64,000 nt of DNA from Theobroma cacao (GCF_000208745.1 NC_030856.1:13866820-13930819), one strand, 5' to 3'. Shown: positions 1-12,900, numbered from the stretch's first letter. Notes: a model not told the origin generated them from the sequence alone. Numbers and translations: made by a program.

Positions 1-1440
1 TAGTCCACTAAACCCAAACAAGCCTCTAAATGAATCATTCATCATACCACATAATCAAAACATGAGAGACATATCTCATCATGTACATGCATATATTATA
101 ATTTATCCAATATCCAATTGATAACATTTAATATTCAAAACAATCCAACTTGATTATACTTAACTGACAATATAAATTTGTAGTTATAAGATAATCAAAA
201 TCCTAAGCCATATAGTGGCTAATACCAAAAACTATATCAAGTATAACATTTAACAGTAGAAGACTCGACCATCGGATTTACACAAGGTGGGAAACCTTAA
301 CCAAATGGGAGCCTTGATGACCATCTACTAAGGGGATCGAAAGATGACTCTCTAATGGTGCTAATCAAATGTCTTTCGATTTGAAACAAAATAGAATTTA
401 TAAGTGGTAAGATATAAAATCTCAATGAGCAAAAACAGGGAGGGGGAACATATGAAATGAAGTAGTATTTTCAAAAATCATTTAATTAGATATTCACATT
501 TCCTCAAATCCATGCTCAATCAACCACACATTTTATTCCTTAGGACACCACTAAGTCCAACAAAAACCTCTTAAATGTTAGAAGAGATAAACTATTATTA
601 ATTAAGCTTGAAACCTTTCAAATAGGGTGAAAATCATCAAATCTATAGCTAAGTATCGATACCTTTACCCAAGTTATCGAGACTTTTGGGTAAACTGCTT
701 TACGTCTTCAAGGTTTCTATACTTGGGAAGAGGTATCAAGATTTTTCATCCAGAATGCTTCTCCTAAGCATTTTGTTACACAAGTAACGATACGTTATCA
801 ACTATAGCCCATTTTCCAACTTTGCTTAAGCAAATTTCAAAAAAGAATTCAACCCTTGACTTCTTAAGTTAGTTCGAATCATCATTTAACCAAATACATG
901 TTCAACACTAGATCCTCAAATCATTTACACAACACATGTAGCATTATCCAAACAATCCATATTAAACAATAAGGTTATGATATTCACATGTCATACTTTA
1001 TGAATTATGCAATATGTGACATGCTCTTTTAATAATGTTCCCAAAACATGTTTTTGACATGTGATCCAAAACATCCAAAATGTGGTGAGGCACGTAAGCT
1101 CAAAATGTTGCAAGGCACGTGGTTTCAAAACGTGGTGAGACACGTAAGTTTAAAACATGTTAGGGACATGTAACCTATTAAAACGTGGCATGACACAAAA
1201 GAAAACATGTTAGGGACATGTAACCCAAGATGATGTTGATATTCAAAACATGTTATGAACATGTGAGTCATGGTGATGATGCATTCATGATACGTTGAAC
1301 ATTTAAGCCACACAATGGCCATTCAAACATACTAAGAGTATGTGATTCCAATTATATTCATTTAAATCATAATCTAGCTCTTAAACAACAATAAAAGAAA
1401 GACTTAAAAAAAACTTAAATAAGGGTTGTCATTTGTGAAC
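1..1440 (-). repeat. LTR-like retrotransposon fragment (cut by window edge)
   Basis: No gene is visible here. Around 650-800 the sequence matches, in reverse complement, the part of the 20687-24198 LTR near 23205-23345: both have a GTATCGATAC-type palindrome, a CAGAATGC phrase and then AGCATTTTGTT at similar spacing. The stretch 420-450 also resembles the C-rich segment near 23570 read backwards. I infer a diverged LTR copy on the - strand whose outer end lies outside the window. The right boundary is uncertain because no clear terminal CA or target duplication was found near 1440. Confidence 0.5.
1046..1280. repeat. Tandem ~25-bp degenerate repeat with ACATGT/CACGT palindromes
   Basis: About eight units start with AAAAC and contain a paired motif such as ACATGTTAGGGACATGT or the variant CGTGGTGAGACACGT. 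Each unit has two copies of a short self-complementary word about 5 bp apart, so each could form a small hairpin. An open reading frame across this stretch (1125-1322, - strand) is a product of the repeat and not a gene. Confidence 0.7.
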
Positions 1441-3215
1441 TGTAAGGTAATATTCTCCTTACCATTCAAGACCTTTAGTTAAGATCTTGAGATTAGACAT
1501 TTTCACAATATAAAAAACATTTCCTAAGTCGACAAAATAAAATTATTCTTTTATTCCTCGATCACCAAAAAATTAAATCTTAAGTTTTTCCTAGAATTAT
1601 TAAGGTTTTACTTGAAGGTTCACATGCCTTTTAAAGTCTTCCTTAGAAATCATTAGGTTTGTCTACATATCTTCATCCTTTTCTTATCACATCAACTTCA
1701 TGTCTAGCCCCTCCATACATTTAGTGTATCTTCCCATAACACATTAGTTCTAGTATTGCTTTGCAAAAACACATCCTTGAAAGCATGAGGGCTCCTTTCT
1801 TGGACAAAGATTTCCTTTGGGAGTTCCTTAGTCATCTTGATTGGATCCTCTTTAAGAATACGAGATCATTAAGACTTTGAAATATGTTGCTTGAGGCCAA
1901 CATTCTTGTCCTTTAGTAGAGGGGAGGGTTTCATGAAATATAAAGTTTTGATTACTTATATGCATCAAAAGAAATGGCTAAAAAAAAGCTAACATCCAAT
2001 TATCTGATTTTCTTCTACCTAAATATGTTTCTTTACACTTTTTAAGCATGTTATAAATAGATAATTTAATTTAAAACTCCAATTTGAAGTTTATAACTAA
2101 TTTCCCAAGTGTTTGCCTTAAGTTTAAAAGAGATTCTCTAGTGAAAAAGCTATAACAAGGTGTTTGGCTTTATTAAAAGAACTTGTGCATGAAGCTCAAA
2201 ATTATTTTGGACCTTTTTATCATTTTCCCATAAATAAAAAGGAAAAGAAGATAAAAAGAAATAAAAGAAAATGAAAATAAAGGGTTTTGGACCTTTTTCT
2301 CATTTTCCCACATTTCCTTCATTCTTTTTTTTTATAACTTAAGAAAATTTTTTGTCAATTTCATTTTCATTTTTTTTGTACATTGAGTAAAAATATCTTG
2401 GGTCATTAGTAAAAGAAAGAGAGAGATAAAGAGGAAGAAAAAGATCATAAAAAATGAAAAAAATGAAAATTTTGTTTTTTTTTTTAATTTTTTCTTCTTC
2501 ATTTTTCCTTACTTTTAGATAATTTCTTTTAAAAATCACAATTAGAATAATTTTTAAAAAAATCAAATATATAACATTTGATAAAAAATTGTATTTTTTA
2601 AAATCCAAAATCACTTGTAATCCAAAATTATATATACATATGTATACATAACACTAAAAGTGAAAAGTGTGAAAATTTTCTATTTTTTAATTATTTCTTC
2701 TTTTTGTCCAGTATTTTTAATTTAAGTAATCAGCATAGAAATGTTATAAATTAAAATGTTTAAAAAAAATAAAAATAAAAAAACATTACAAATGAGAGGG
2801 CATCCTGTTGAAGATTTTTCGAGTGATCAGTCAAAACAGGAGTCGTACTCACACCGAAAACAAATGTAAACGGAAGTAGTAAATGCTTGTGAAAATCTAA
2901 CATTTTTTTTATTTATTTCTTCCTTTTCAGACAAGTCCTGTCTTAAAAGAGGTAGTTATATAATAAGCCAAATGTCAACCACTATCACATTTTGTTACTC
3001 TACTTCACGGGTATGTTCTATTCAATGAGGCACACCGTTTGCACAGTTGATCTGATCCTTATTTTCCATCATCAAGACAACAGATCACCGCCAATTCTTT
3101 GTTATTTGCTTCCCATCAGAAACCACACTTAGCAGGAAAAACACTTGATCTGACAAATTAGGTACTTCTTCAGTTAAAAGGAAGTAAATAACGTTAAAAC
3201 CAAAGGGTAGTATGG
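1441..3215. other. AT-rich intergenic sequence, no gene seen
   Basis: Long A and T runs, no credible ORF and no recognisable element. A ~27-bp phrase (TTTTGGACCTTTTT plus TCATTTTCCCA) occurs at about 2206-2233 and again at 2286-2313, a short local duplication. The right end presumably includes the promoter of the downstream kinase gene. Confidence 0.6.
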
Positions 3216-3218
3216 GAA

Positions 3219-3224
3219 TATAAT
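3219..3224 (+). promoter_or_regulatory. Possible TATA box of the kinase gene
   Basis: TATAAT lies shortly before a purine-rich GAGAGAGGAGT stretch typical of a plant leader, and upstream of a well-formed splice donor at 3483. It is the best candidate core promoter. In such AT-rich DNA a chance match is quite possible. Confidence 0.3.
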
Positions 3225-3249
3225 CAGCATATATTTGCAGAGAGAGGAG

Positions 3250-3482
3250 TCAGAGATTGAACATAGAGAGATTTGTGAAAGTCATTTTATCACTCTAAAA
3301 TAAAATAAAGGATTCAAAATTCGAAAACCCTTTTGTTATTTTGTTTTAAAATTGAAACCCCAAAGAGAGAAATTACTTTGAGGTTAAGAAGGGAGTGATT
3401 TTCAGACAACAGTGATGGCCGCTGCTTCACTTAGTCCTTCTTCAAACCTTCTATCATAAACCCGTTTCTCTCTCAGCTTTCA
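3250..3482 (+). other. Putative 5'UTR exon 1 of the PB1-Raf kinase gene
   Basis: The stretch is GA-rich and then CT-rich, ends in CTTTCAG followed by the donor GTATTC, and precedes a T-rich intron-like region. The transcription start is a guess from the TATA-like site. It contains a short upstream ORF (3415-3459). Assignment to the gene whose coding region starts at 6988 is inferred from same-strand splice signals and the absence of any other gene between. Confidence 0.45.
3415..3459 (+). promoter_or_regulatory. Upstream ORF 1 (14 codons)
   Basis: ATG GCC GCT begins a 14-residue peptide (MAAASLSPSSNLLS) ending in TAA, 24 bases before the first splice donor. The GATGG context (purine four bases back, G after ATG) is reasonable for initiation. 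If the exon is transcribed as inferred, this would be the first AUG of the leader and could reduce translation of the kinase. Confidence 0.4.
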
Positions 3483-6180
3483 GGTATTCTAGTTTTTACC
3501 CTTCCTTTCTTTCATCTTTCTGCCTTTTGGGTTCTTTTGTTTTCTTCTGAATCTTGTTATTATCTATATAAAGATAATATGCTTATTTCATTTTAACATT
3601 TACAAAATTTCTCTGCCAAGATTTGGGTTTTACTGGTAGAAAAATGCATATCCCTAATTTGCTTTCAGGTTTTCAATCCCAATATTGAAGCTATCTTTCA
3701 GCTTTTATCCATCTCTCTCTATGAATTTGTATGTAATGATTAAACAAAATAAGTTTTTTTTTTTATTTTTTTAATATTTTTCTTGCAACTATGGCAAAAC
3801 TATGTGAACATGCTGAAGAGAGTTTTTGGTAAGCTGTAATTTGGACTGATCCCCTTTTTGTCATTTTTCAGAGCATAGGATAAGTATGGTTAAGGAATAT
3901 ATATTATAGCTTATGAAAATTAACAGGTGTCTATCTAAAGTGAATAACTGCAGAGGGATGTTTTTGTATAGCTGTTATTACACTTTTAATTTATGGGCGA
4001 ATCACTGATCTTACTTTTAGTTGATAGATTTTATTTGAAATTAGTAAATGTGAAATACATATAGGGCGAATCTGTTGTAATATTGTCTGTATTTGGTTTT
4101 TAGTGGTTTTATTGTGCTTAATATTACTTCGTGTTTCTAGTTCAAATAAAACATTTATTTACTAAATAGACAAAGTTGGTTCAACGGGGAAAAAGCTTGG
4201 ATTCTTTTCATTAATTCTCTCTCTCTCTTTTGGGTGGTGGGGTGGGAGCCTAAGGCAACAGGGGCAGAGCTAGAGCATTTTTAAAGAGGGGCCAAATAGA
4301 ATAAGATACCAAACAGTCAAAGAGAACTTTATGTATAATTCAATTCTCACTCATCTAAAAAATTAAATAAAATTCACAAGATATTAGATATATGAAAAAA
4401 TTCACATTAACGGTAATGATGGTTTCATATATATATATGACTGAATGAAACTATAAAAGGAATTTCTCTTGCTCTCTTTGCTCAAGAATGGAAGAGAATA
4501 ATTTTTCAAAATCAAATAAATTGCATCTTTTCTTTGTGTGTTCTATACAAAATGGGTAGAGAAAGCTTTCCTTTTATTTTCTGTTTACCTCTTAAATTGC
4601 TAATTAATGTATTGGGTTATTAGGTTGAACTATCGAAATATAATATGTTATGATATGCAATTGAGTTGGACTGTTAAGATATAATATGTTGTGATAAGTT
4701 TAGAAAACTTAGTGAATTTGGATTAATAGGCTCACTTTTATTCTTTTTTTTTTAAAATTTGATAGGCGTAACATATTAAGTTAGAATTTATTTGCTATGC
4801 TTAACTAGCAATTTGCTGACCATAATGACTCTAATTTTATCAAATGGTTTGAGAAATAAAATAGTTATTAAATAAAAAAATTATTTTAAGGGTCATTAAA
4901 AATGTACATAATAAATAAAATTGTATTGAAAGAAATGCAAACATTTTATGTTGTCAATTTGCATGTATCTCCTTGATATTTAAAGTTTGCAACATATTTG
5001 TCAAAATGTATTGGTTATTTTGAATAAAAAATGATACATTGATGAAATTCTAAGTAATAGTGCAACACTGCAACTTATATTTGAAAATTACATAATAATT
5101 AATTAATTTTTAAATATTAAAATCATTGAAAATAAAATCCACATAACAGAAAAAAGAACATGATAAGTATAAAATAGAACTTGCATATAACATAATAAAA
5201 AGGATAGAAAAAGAATACGATTGATGGTTCGTAAAAATTTGTGGAAGAAAATTTATAAAGATTTAGAGCATATGAGTAAATAGAATAAGAATAAATAAAT
5301 AAACAAAAATAAAATTAAAAATAATAATATAAATTGAAAGAAAAAAATAAAGAAAAGAATTTGAAAATTGAGTTAGGCATATGGAAAAATTTTATATACT
5401 ATGAAAAAACTTTTAAAAATTTTGGGGGGGCATTCCTTAAGGAGGCTCTGCCCCTGCTGGCAATAAGCATATCAACTAGAATCCTAGACACCTCATTCAG
5501 TTCATTGAATAACCTGGTTGTCAATTTTATTTTTTCTGATATTTTGTTCAAAACATTAGTTGTTATCAGCTGTTCACATTGGTGAGGTTTGCAGTACTTC
5601 ACCAAGGTCTAACAAACACTAAACGTATCACTGTTTTATTATTTGTGTGCGCGATTGTTTATTTATTCACGTTTTGGGTGTGAGGGGTGGGATTGAAGCA
5701 TTGACATTTTATTCCAATGCCTTTGTTCACCATAAGTTTCGACTTGCAAAGTTACACACTTCCACTGAACAGCTAAGAAGCCAACCTGCTATGTGTCATA
5801 AAGAAGAAGATTAGAGTTCGGGCTAAATGATAACATACTTGTTTCCTAAATTTCTGTCTTCCCCCCTTCTTTATGTCTTTAAGTTGAATTGTCTAAAAAG
5901 TGTTTGGGAGATTTGATGATCTTATCTATTCTGTTCTGAGCTTAGACTAACATTTTATCAAAGTTTACTGTTTTTTCCCCCTCTAGCAATTCTTTCATAG
6001 ATTGGTTTTATCTTAAAAGAGATAAGAGAATATGAAAAGAAATGTTTTCAGGAACTTAAGCATTTGATAAATGGAAAAACAGGAGGCATCACTAAGAAGA
6101 CCTCTCTTTAGGGTTGCAACATTTTTTTAGTTTGATTGGTTGCTTATGTCTTTATTGCTAATTATATCCCTTGGGTGCAG
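3483..6180 (+). other. Putative 5'UTR intron 1 (2.7 kb)
   Basis: Bounded by CAG|GTATTC and TTGGGTGCAG|GAAGAG. T-rich, with no coding potential. A non-autonomous hAT-type transposon fills 4259-5456. Long first introns in the leader are common in this kinase family, but this intron is predicted from splice signals alone. Confidence 0.45.
4259..5456. mobile_element. Non-autonomous hAT-type transposon (~1.2 kb)
   Basis: The left end begins CAGGGGCAGAGC and the right end closes with GCTCTGCCCCTG, giving perfect 12-bp terminal inverted repeats of the CAGGGGCGGAGC type seen in plant hAT elements. The next inner bases (left AAGAGGGGCC, right TTTTGGGGGGGCA) also resemble each other in inverted fashion. 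The interior is very AT-rich with no transposase. The flanks share only GGCAA (4254-4258 and 5459-5463), so an 8-bp target duplication is decayed or absent. It lies in the leader intron of the kinase gene. Confidence 0.7.
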
Positions 6181-6299
6181 GAAGAGGTAGGAGAACCTGA
6201 AGAAAGATAAGTTGGATTTGAGCAATGTCAACCCAAAGAAAAACACCAATGCAGGAAGGGTGGGATTTCTCTTTTTGGCAGTCTAGTGTCTGAACTTCG
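6181..6299 (+). other. Putative 5'UTR exon 2
   Basis: Flanked by acceptor TTGGGTGCAG and donor CTTCG|GTAAAC. It is less AT-rich than its surroundings. It contains a 22-codon upstream ORF (6225-6293). Its inclusion in the mRNA is a prediction. Confidence 0.4.
6225..6293 (+). promoter_or_regulatory. Upstream ORF 2 (22 codons)
   Basis: ATG TCA ACC starts a 22-residue peptide (begins MSTQRKTPMQEGW) that closes with TGA six bases before the exon 2 donor. It would precede the kinase start in a spliced leader. No similarity to a known conserved upstream peptide is recognised. Confidence 0.35.
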
Positions 6300-6770
6300 G
6301 TAAACAATAAGCATCAAATCAAAGATATCAACTGTCCCGTAGGTGCACTTATGCTTCTCTTATTCCCTTCATTAAGTTTCTTAATACCAATCTGAATTTT
6401 GGTTAGCAATAAGCATTAAATCAAAGATCTCAGCTGTCCTCTAGGCTTTTCTGATGTGACCTCATTCAATTTCTTAATTCCAGTTTTTTAAATCCAGAGA
6501 AAGTGAGGATTTCAGGTTTTAATTATAGTCTGGCTTCTAATACAGCAAGTTAATACTAAGGCATTAATGATTAAAAATTGTTGAGGTGTTAACTGTACTT
6601 AGCATCACATTTTCTTCTTGAAATTTTAATGATGTTTTTCTTTGGGTTGACATTGCTCATTGGTTTCTTGATCTCATTTCATCTTTATATTACTACCTCA
6701 TTACTCAAACTGAGCTCTAAATTCTGTTGCATGCAATGAAATCTGGTATAAAGTTTCTATCTTGTTGCAG
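6300..6770 (+). other. Putative 5'UTR intron 2
   Basis: GTAAAC donor and a typical T-rich acceptor TCTTGTTGCAG. No feature inside, apart from a short phrase (AGCATCAAATCAAAGAT / AGCATTAAATCAAAGAT) repeated near 6310 and 6411. Confidence 0.45.
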
Positions 6771-6952
6771 GTCCAATAGCAGTTACCCCTGATCATCTTA
6801 AAAATTCCTGAACTGGAAACCGAATAGAAAGTGCTTCTGAGTCTCAGTTGCTTGGCAAGTTCAACTTCCCTGTATTATATGGTGATTGCTTGTTTGTGGA
6901 AGAAGTTTGTGATCTCTGTATGTATTTACCGGTTTATATTTATATGTGAAAG

Positions 6953-6991
6953 ATGGCACATGGGGACGGGGACCCATTTGAGACGGAATGA
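6953..6991 (+). promoter_or_regulatory. Upstream ORF 3 overlapping the kinase start (ATGA)
   Basis: ATG GCA CAT GGG starts a 12-residue ORF ([12 protein letters not shown]). Its TGA stop (6989-6991) shares two bases with the main ATG (6988-6990), giving an ATGA stop/start overlap. A longer frame with an ATG at 6879 runs to 7031 and also crosses the main start. If these AUGs are in the mature leader, ribosomes reach the kinase start by leaky scanning or reinitiation. The next in-frame ATG of the main frame is at 7018. Confidence 0.45.
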
Positions 6992-9900
6992 ATGGAGAAA
7001 ATCCAAACAATATTTTCATGGAACAATCTAGAGTTCATAAACAATTCAACTCTGTGGAATATGGAAATCGGGAACTCCCACAAGCATCTCAGGCAATTAT
7101 GGTAGATCCTATGAGCCGCTTAAATATGAGTATAAGACCTCCTGAGCTAAATGGATCAGAAGTTAAACCTGTACTTAATTATTCCATACAGACTGGTGAG
7201 GAGTTTGCTCTTGAATTTATGCAGGATCGAGTAAATCCTAGGAAGCCTTTCATCCATAACTCTCTGGGTGAATCCAGTTATGCAGCAGGATATATGGATC
7301 TAAAAGGCATTTTAGGCATTAGTCATACAGGGTCGGAAAGTGGGTCTGGTATTTCAATGCTTAACATGGTAGAGGAACTTCCAAAGGGGTTCGAAAGAAA
7401 ATACCCTTTACATGAAGACCAAAGCAATTATGGGTCACTTCAATCAGTACCACAGACCTCATCGGGATATGGGAATAGTAGAGGACTTTTAGGAATGTCA
7501 CTTGGTGCCTCTTATAGAACATCATCAAAGATGAAGGTTCTCTGCAGCTTTGGTGGGAAAATCCTTCCTCGACCAAGTGATGGAAAGCTAAGGTATGTTG
7601 GAGGTGAAACACGTATGATTCGCATCAGAAAGGATATTTCATGGCAAGAACTTAAGCAGAAGATATTAGCTATTTATGACCAAGCTCATGTGATTAAGTA
7701 TCAGCTTCCAGGGGAGGACTTTGACGCTTTGGTGTCTGTGTCCTCTGACGAAGATCTGCAGAATATGATGGAGGAATGTAATGAACTTGAAGATAAAGAA
7801 GCCTCACAAAAGCTTAGGATGTTTTTGTTCTCACTGAGTGATTTGGAGGATACTCAGTTTGGTCTGGGCAACACAGTTGGTGATTCTGAGATTCAGTATG
7901 TCGTAGCTGTCAATGGAATGGACTTGGGATCTACGAGAAGCTCTACTCTGAATGGTTGGACAAGCTATTCAGCAAACAATCTAGCAGAATTAGATGGAAA
8001 GACTATAGAAAGGGAGACACACAGAGTTGCAAGAGACTCTGTTGTGGTTAGCTGTTCAACCTTTCCTGGCATTATGGTGTCATCATCAGCTTTTCAGTCT
8101 TCTCAACCGGTTCTACCAAGTTTCTCCAATGCTTATGAAAACCATCCACAGTTTTATCATGGCCAGACAATGCAGTATCCATTGCAGTATGGTCATAATT
8201 CTTCTAATTATTCCTATATTCCAGAATTTTCTAATTCTATTCCTCCTAATGGGTTTATGAATCAACATGAACGCTTGACTGAAGTACAATCATGCAATGG
8301 CCTACAACAGAATCCACAGATGCTGATGACTGAGTTGAAGCCAAAACCTGAAGGTTCATGTAACCAGGATAATGACCTTGAAAGACCTCATCCCTTGGAA
8401 AAAGATCACCCTGTCTCTTCTCAGCCACATGATGGAAAGGTGATAAAGCATTTTCCGCTTGAAGAAGTGCCAGTATCAGTTGCTTCATCAGATGTGCCTT
8501 TCTTGACTTCAAAAAATGAAGCAAAGTATCAGGAAAATGAAAATGTTGTGTCATCTGTAGATGTTGTGAATCCAGTGATGGTTCCTAAACCGGGTAACGA
8601 TGACTATCATTCTATGTCTAGTGGCACATTTGGTCAAGGTTTTGCAGATTCTGATTCTAATCCAACTGATTTGAGCTACGTTGAGCCCCCGGTGCCTCCT
8701 CACAAGGTTTATTATTCAGAGAGAATTCCTCGGGAGAAGGCAGAATTGCTGAACCGATTGTCAAAGTCCGATGATTCATTAGGTTCTCAGTTGCTCTTGT
8801 CTCACCCACATTCTGATGTAGCACTGCGAGATGCAGCCGCAGAAACTGTTGAAAATGTACGTGATAGTAATATGGTTCCCCATAGTGAAGTCTCAGTGGC
8901 TAAACCCTCAAATATAGATCATCAAACCATTGAAGATGGGCTTGCCCAACTGCAGAAGTACAAAGAATTTGCTGATGCTATTTCGCAGATGAACTCAAAG
9001 CTTTCTGAAGAAGCATTGGATGCAGGTTTGAAGCAAGCAGATTCAAACCTTGTGGACAGTATGCAAACTGCAAACAAGGATAGGGTGCAGGTTGATTATA
9101 TGAGAGATAACCTTCCAGATGATCAAAAGATACTCTCATTTGTTGAGAAAACAGAAACTGGATCAGGACTTCCTGCAGTAGGCGAATCAGCTTTTGCTAT
9201 GCACCATGAGGCTCCTCAACACAATCTTCCAAAACCAACTCATGGCAATATGACTAGCAAAAACCCTCCACGACATTTTCAGGCTGGTTTGAGGACAGAG
9301 AGTTCAACTAATGATGATTCTACAGAGCACCATGATTTTGGTATTTCCAGGGCAGAGCAGGGAGACATTCTTATTGATATTAATGATCGATTTCCTCGTG
9401 ATTTCCTTTCTGATATATTTTCAAAAGCAATGCTTTCTGAGGAGTCCTCTGGTGTTAGCCTGCTGCAGACAGATGGAGCTGGCTTGAGCTTGAACATGGA
9501 AAACCACGAGCCAAAGCACTGGTCATATTTTCAAAAGTTGGCACAAGATTATGGTGAAAAAGATGGTTCCCTCATCAACCAAGATATTAGATCGGATCAG
9601 TTAACCCCAGCAGAGGTAGTTCCATTAACCCAAGCTGATTCCAATCAAAATTCTGGTGAAGACAACCAGAAGGACAACCAACCCCAAGAGAAAATTACTG
9701 AAAGTATGCAGTTCGATGCCATGATGGAGAACCTAAGAACACCAGAGTCAGAATATGAGGTACTTAATTTCAATGGTCAATGACTTTGTAAACCTGGATT
9801 TCTTAAAAGATATATGCTAACAGAATTTCTGACTACTTTGTTCTTCTAGAAGGGGAAGTCAGAAAAGAGGAATATTGGTCTGCCTCCTTTGGATCCTTCT

Positions 9901-12900
9901 CTGGGAGACTTTGATATCAATACCTTGCAGGTATGAAGCCTATGTTGCACTTTTTCCTGCTTTTATTGATTCACTTTTGGTGCATATTATATGAATAATT
10001 CTTGTGATGGAGTGGGCTATTGTTTGGTACATGAAGAAAGATATTATATATTAAACTTTGAATTTTGTTCTGGATATCCATGTCACCTCCCTTTATGCCT
10101 ATTGGGACTTGGAACATGAGTGTTGATTTCCTTACCACTTTTTCTGCATCCAACTCCCATAAGCCAAACATAAAACCCCCATGTGCAAACTTTTCATCTT
10201 GTATAGCTACTTCCCGTGTAAATAGTTGTGTATGTGAAAGTGAAATTTGGAGTCTGAACTACAAATTCAGCAAGAGCATTATGTTTTTGTAGAGATAAGC
10301 AGCTGACCAGTAACATTATGAAGTTGGCTTCAACTTATTCATATCAAGTCATAAGACAGTACTTTGCTGGTTGCTAATAGGGGAAACTAGCTTTCTGTTT
10401 GCTCATGTTTATTCATGGGTGCCACACATGATAATCTAATGCAAGCCCAGTATGCAAGGGACAGCTTATTTTGATGCATAGCTTTTAACCCATTCGGAGA
10501 TGAATTCCAATCCTCGTTTAAGCTACTTGCTTCTGTAACACTCTATCTAAGTAAAGAACAAGCACAAAATTTGATGCTGTTGGCTCTAATTTGCTTTATA
10601 AAGTTCTAGAAGAATTATAGTCTATCCTAGGAGTTGAATGGTTTCTTAAATTGATAAAGGCATTCAAATTAATTTTATAGAAATGTTGCTCTTTGACAAT
10701 GCTTGGTTAGATTTGTTTCTTTCTGTTATATGATATAGCATTTGTTTCTCATTATAAACTTAATTTGTTTTCTACGCAAATGCAATTGGGGATAAACTTT
10801 TAGAGTATCTTATTGGCCATTACATGCTTGAAGCTCCATGCATGTGTTTCTTGCATTCTCTTGCTTTTGAAAATTTCTCTGCGCATATACAATAATAAAT
10901 GCACTCCTCTTCTTGCGTGCTTGTTATATTTTGGGCCTCAGCCTATTATGACAATGTTCCACATGCTTCAACATACTAAATGTATTGTGTATTAGATACT
11001 TACTTGTTTATCCTGGATTGATGTTATAGCTCATAAAGAATGAAGATCTTGAAGAGTTGAAGGAGCTGGGTTCTGGTTCATTTGGGACTGTATATCATGG
11101 AAAATGGAGGGGGTCTGATGTTGCCATCAAGAGAATAAAAAAGAGCTTCTTCACAGGTCAATCTTCTGAGCAAGAAAGATTGGTAATTTGCCTTCCTCAC
11201 ACACATCAGACAAACCTGTTGATCTAGAAGGGAGTCAGTAAAATAACTTTTGTGGTGTTGGGTGGGGGGGTGGGGGACTGGGGAGCCACATTGAAGTATA
11301 ATAATTTCTTTTTTATTTATTGTTACTATTTATTTATTTTTTGATCTTAGCCAGCTATGGTGACTACCTTTTCTCTCTCTGGTATTATTTGTTTACATAG
11401 TACTATACTAAAAGGTTTATACTTACATCCTCAGACCATTGAGTTCTGGCGGGAAGCTGACATTCTATCAAAGCTTCACCATCCAAATGTGGTGGCATTT
11501 TATGGTGTGGTGCAAGATGGTCCTGGGGGAACAATGGCTACTGTTACAGAGTACATGGTTGATGGTTCCCTTAGGCATGTTTTACTTCGGAAAGATAGGT
11601 AAAATCTCTTGTCACACTGTTATTGAGTAATAGTTTGTCATCCTTCCTGTTTTAAATGGTGTTTTCTATTTTAATTATTGAAACCAGTGGAGCAGAAGTG
11701 CAGATATCATATCTAAAAAGAGTGGTTACAATATTTCTGAGATTTTCTCAAATGCCTGTTGTTAGTTCATCAAATGTCTCTTGCTTACTGTTCTCCCTGA
11801 TTTAAATTGCAGGTATCTTGATCGTCGGAAGAAGCTAATAATTGCTATGGATGCAGCATTTGGGTTGGAATATTTGCATTCAAAAAATATTGTGCATTTT
11901 GATCTGAAATGTGACAACTTACTTGTCAACTTGAAAGACCCTTCACGACCAATTTGCAAGGTAGATAACCTCTGTTGTTGTCCATCGTGGGCAAAGTTAG
12001 TCTGGTTAAACTTTGGTGCTAACTAAACATTTCTATCATATTGTCTCTCATTCATAGGTTGGTGATTTTGGACTGTCAAAAATTAAACGTAATACCTTAG
12101 TTTCTGGTGGTGTTCGGGGGACCCTGCCATGGATGGCCCCAGAGCTTCTGAATGGGAGCAGCAATAAGGTCTCAGAAAAGGTAAGATGTGTCATTCACGG
12201 AATTTCCTTAAAGTTTTCATGACAAGCTGCTCTTTCTGATTCTTCCCTTGGATCCTTGGGTAGATTTTACCTGATTGATGTGATTTCCAAATATGGTTCT
12301 TAAAAATCATTGGGGAGAAATTTTTCCTTATCTTATTCTTCTCTGTTATAGCTGCCATTGCATTAAGTAAGACCAGCTACTATCTAATGGAAAAGTAGGA
12401 TAATAACAGAGAAAATGGCTGCTACTGCTTATTAAGTGGCCTTGAACATGTCATTACAGCAGTTTAGTGGGTCGTATAAGGCTGAATTTTTCAGATTATG
12501 GGTGAGAATCTTACTAAAGATGTAATTTTGCAAACTGGTTTTGTCCAGATCATTTTACCATGAAGTTGGTTTGATTTAGCATAAGAGAATCTAGATATCA
12601 TTGCAAAAAGAACGTTGAAATAAATGTCATGGCTTCAGGCGGCTGCTTTTTATGAAGAGGGAAGAATGTAAGCAAGTTCTGCTGCCATCTTAGAGGAAAG
12701 AAAGAGAAAGAAAAGAGTTTGCTTAATGGCTTTGTAAATGCACCTGAGCATTTGGCTCATTTGTTGGTGCATGATTCCCTTGCCTAAAGAGCAGGGTTCG
12801 AATTCCCCTTCCCCCAATTAAAAAAAAAAAAAAAAAGACCATGGCTTTGTAAATGTAATGGGACTAAAAGATGGATGGAAATTTTTTTTGTCATTTTGGT

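Noticed and set aside
6831..7031. 66-codon ORF before the kinase start
   Set aside because: It begins with GTG, not ATG. The ATG-initiated part (6879-7031) is kept only as a possible upstream ORF, not as a gene.
9760..9783. Kinase ORF ending at 9783 as a complete 931-residue protein
   Set aside because: A GT donor at 9760 keeps phase with the next exon at 9850, and the downstream exons encode the kinase domain; the stop at 9781 is in the intron.
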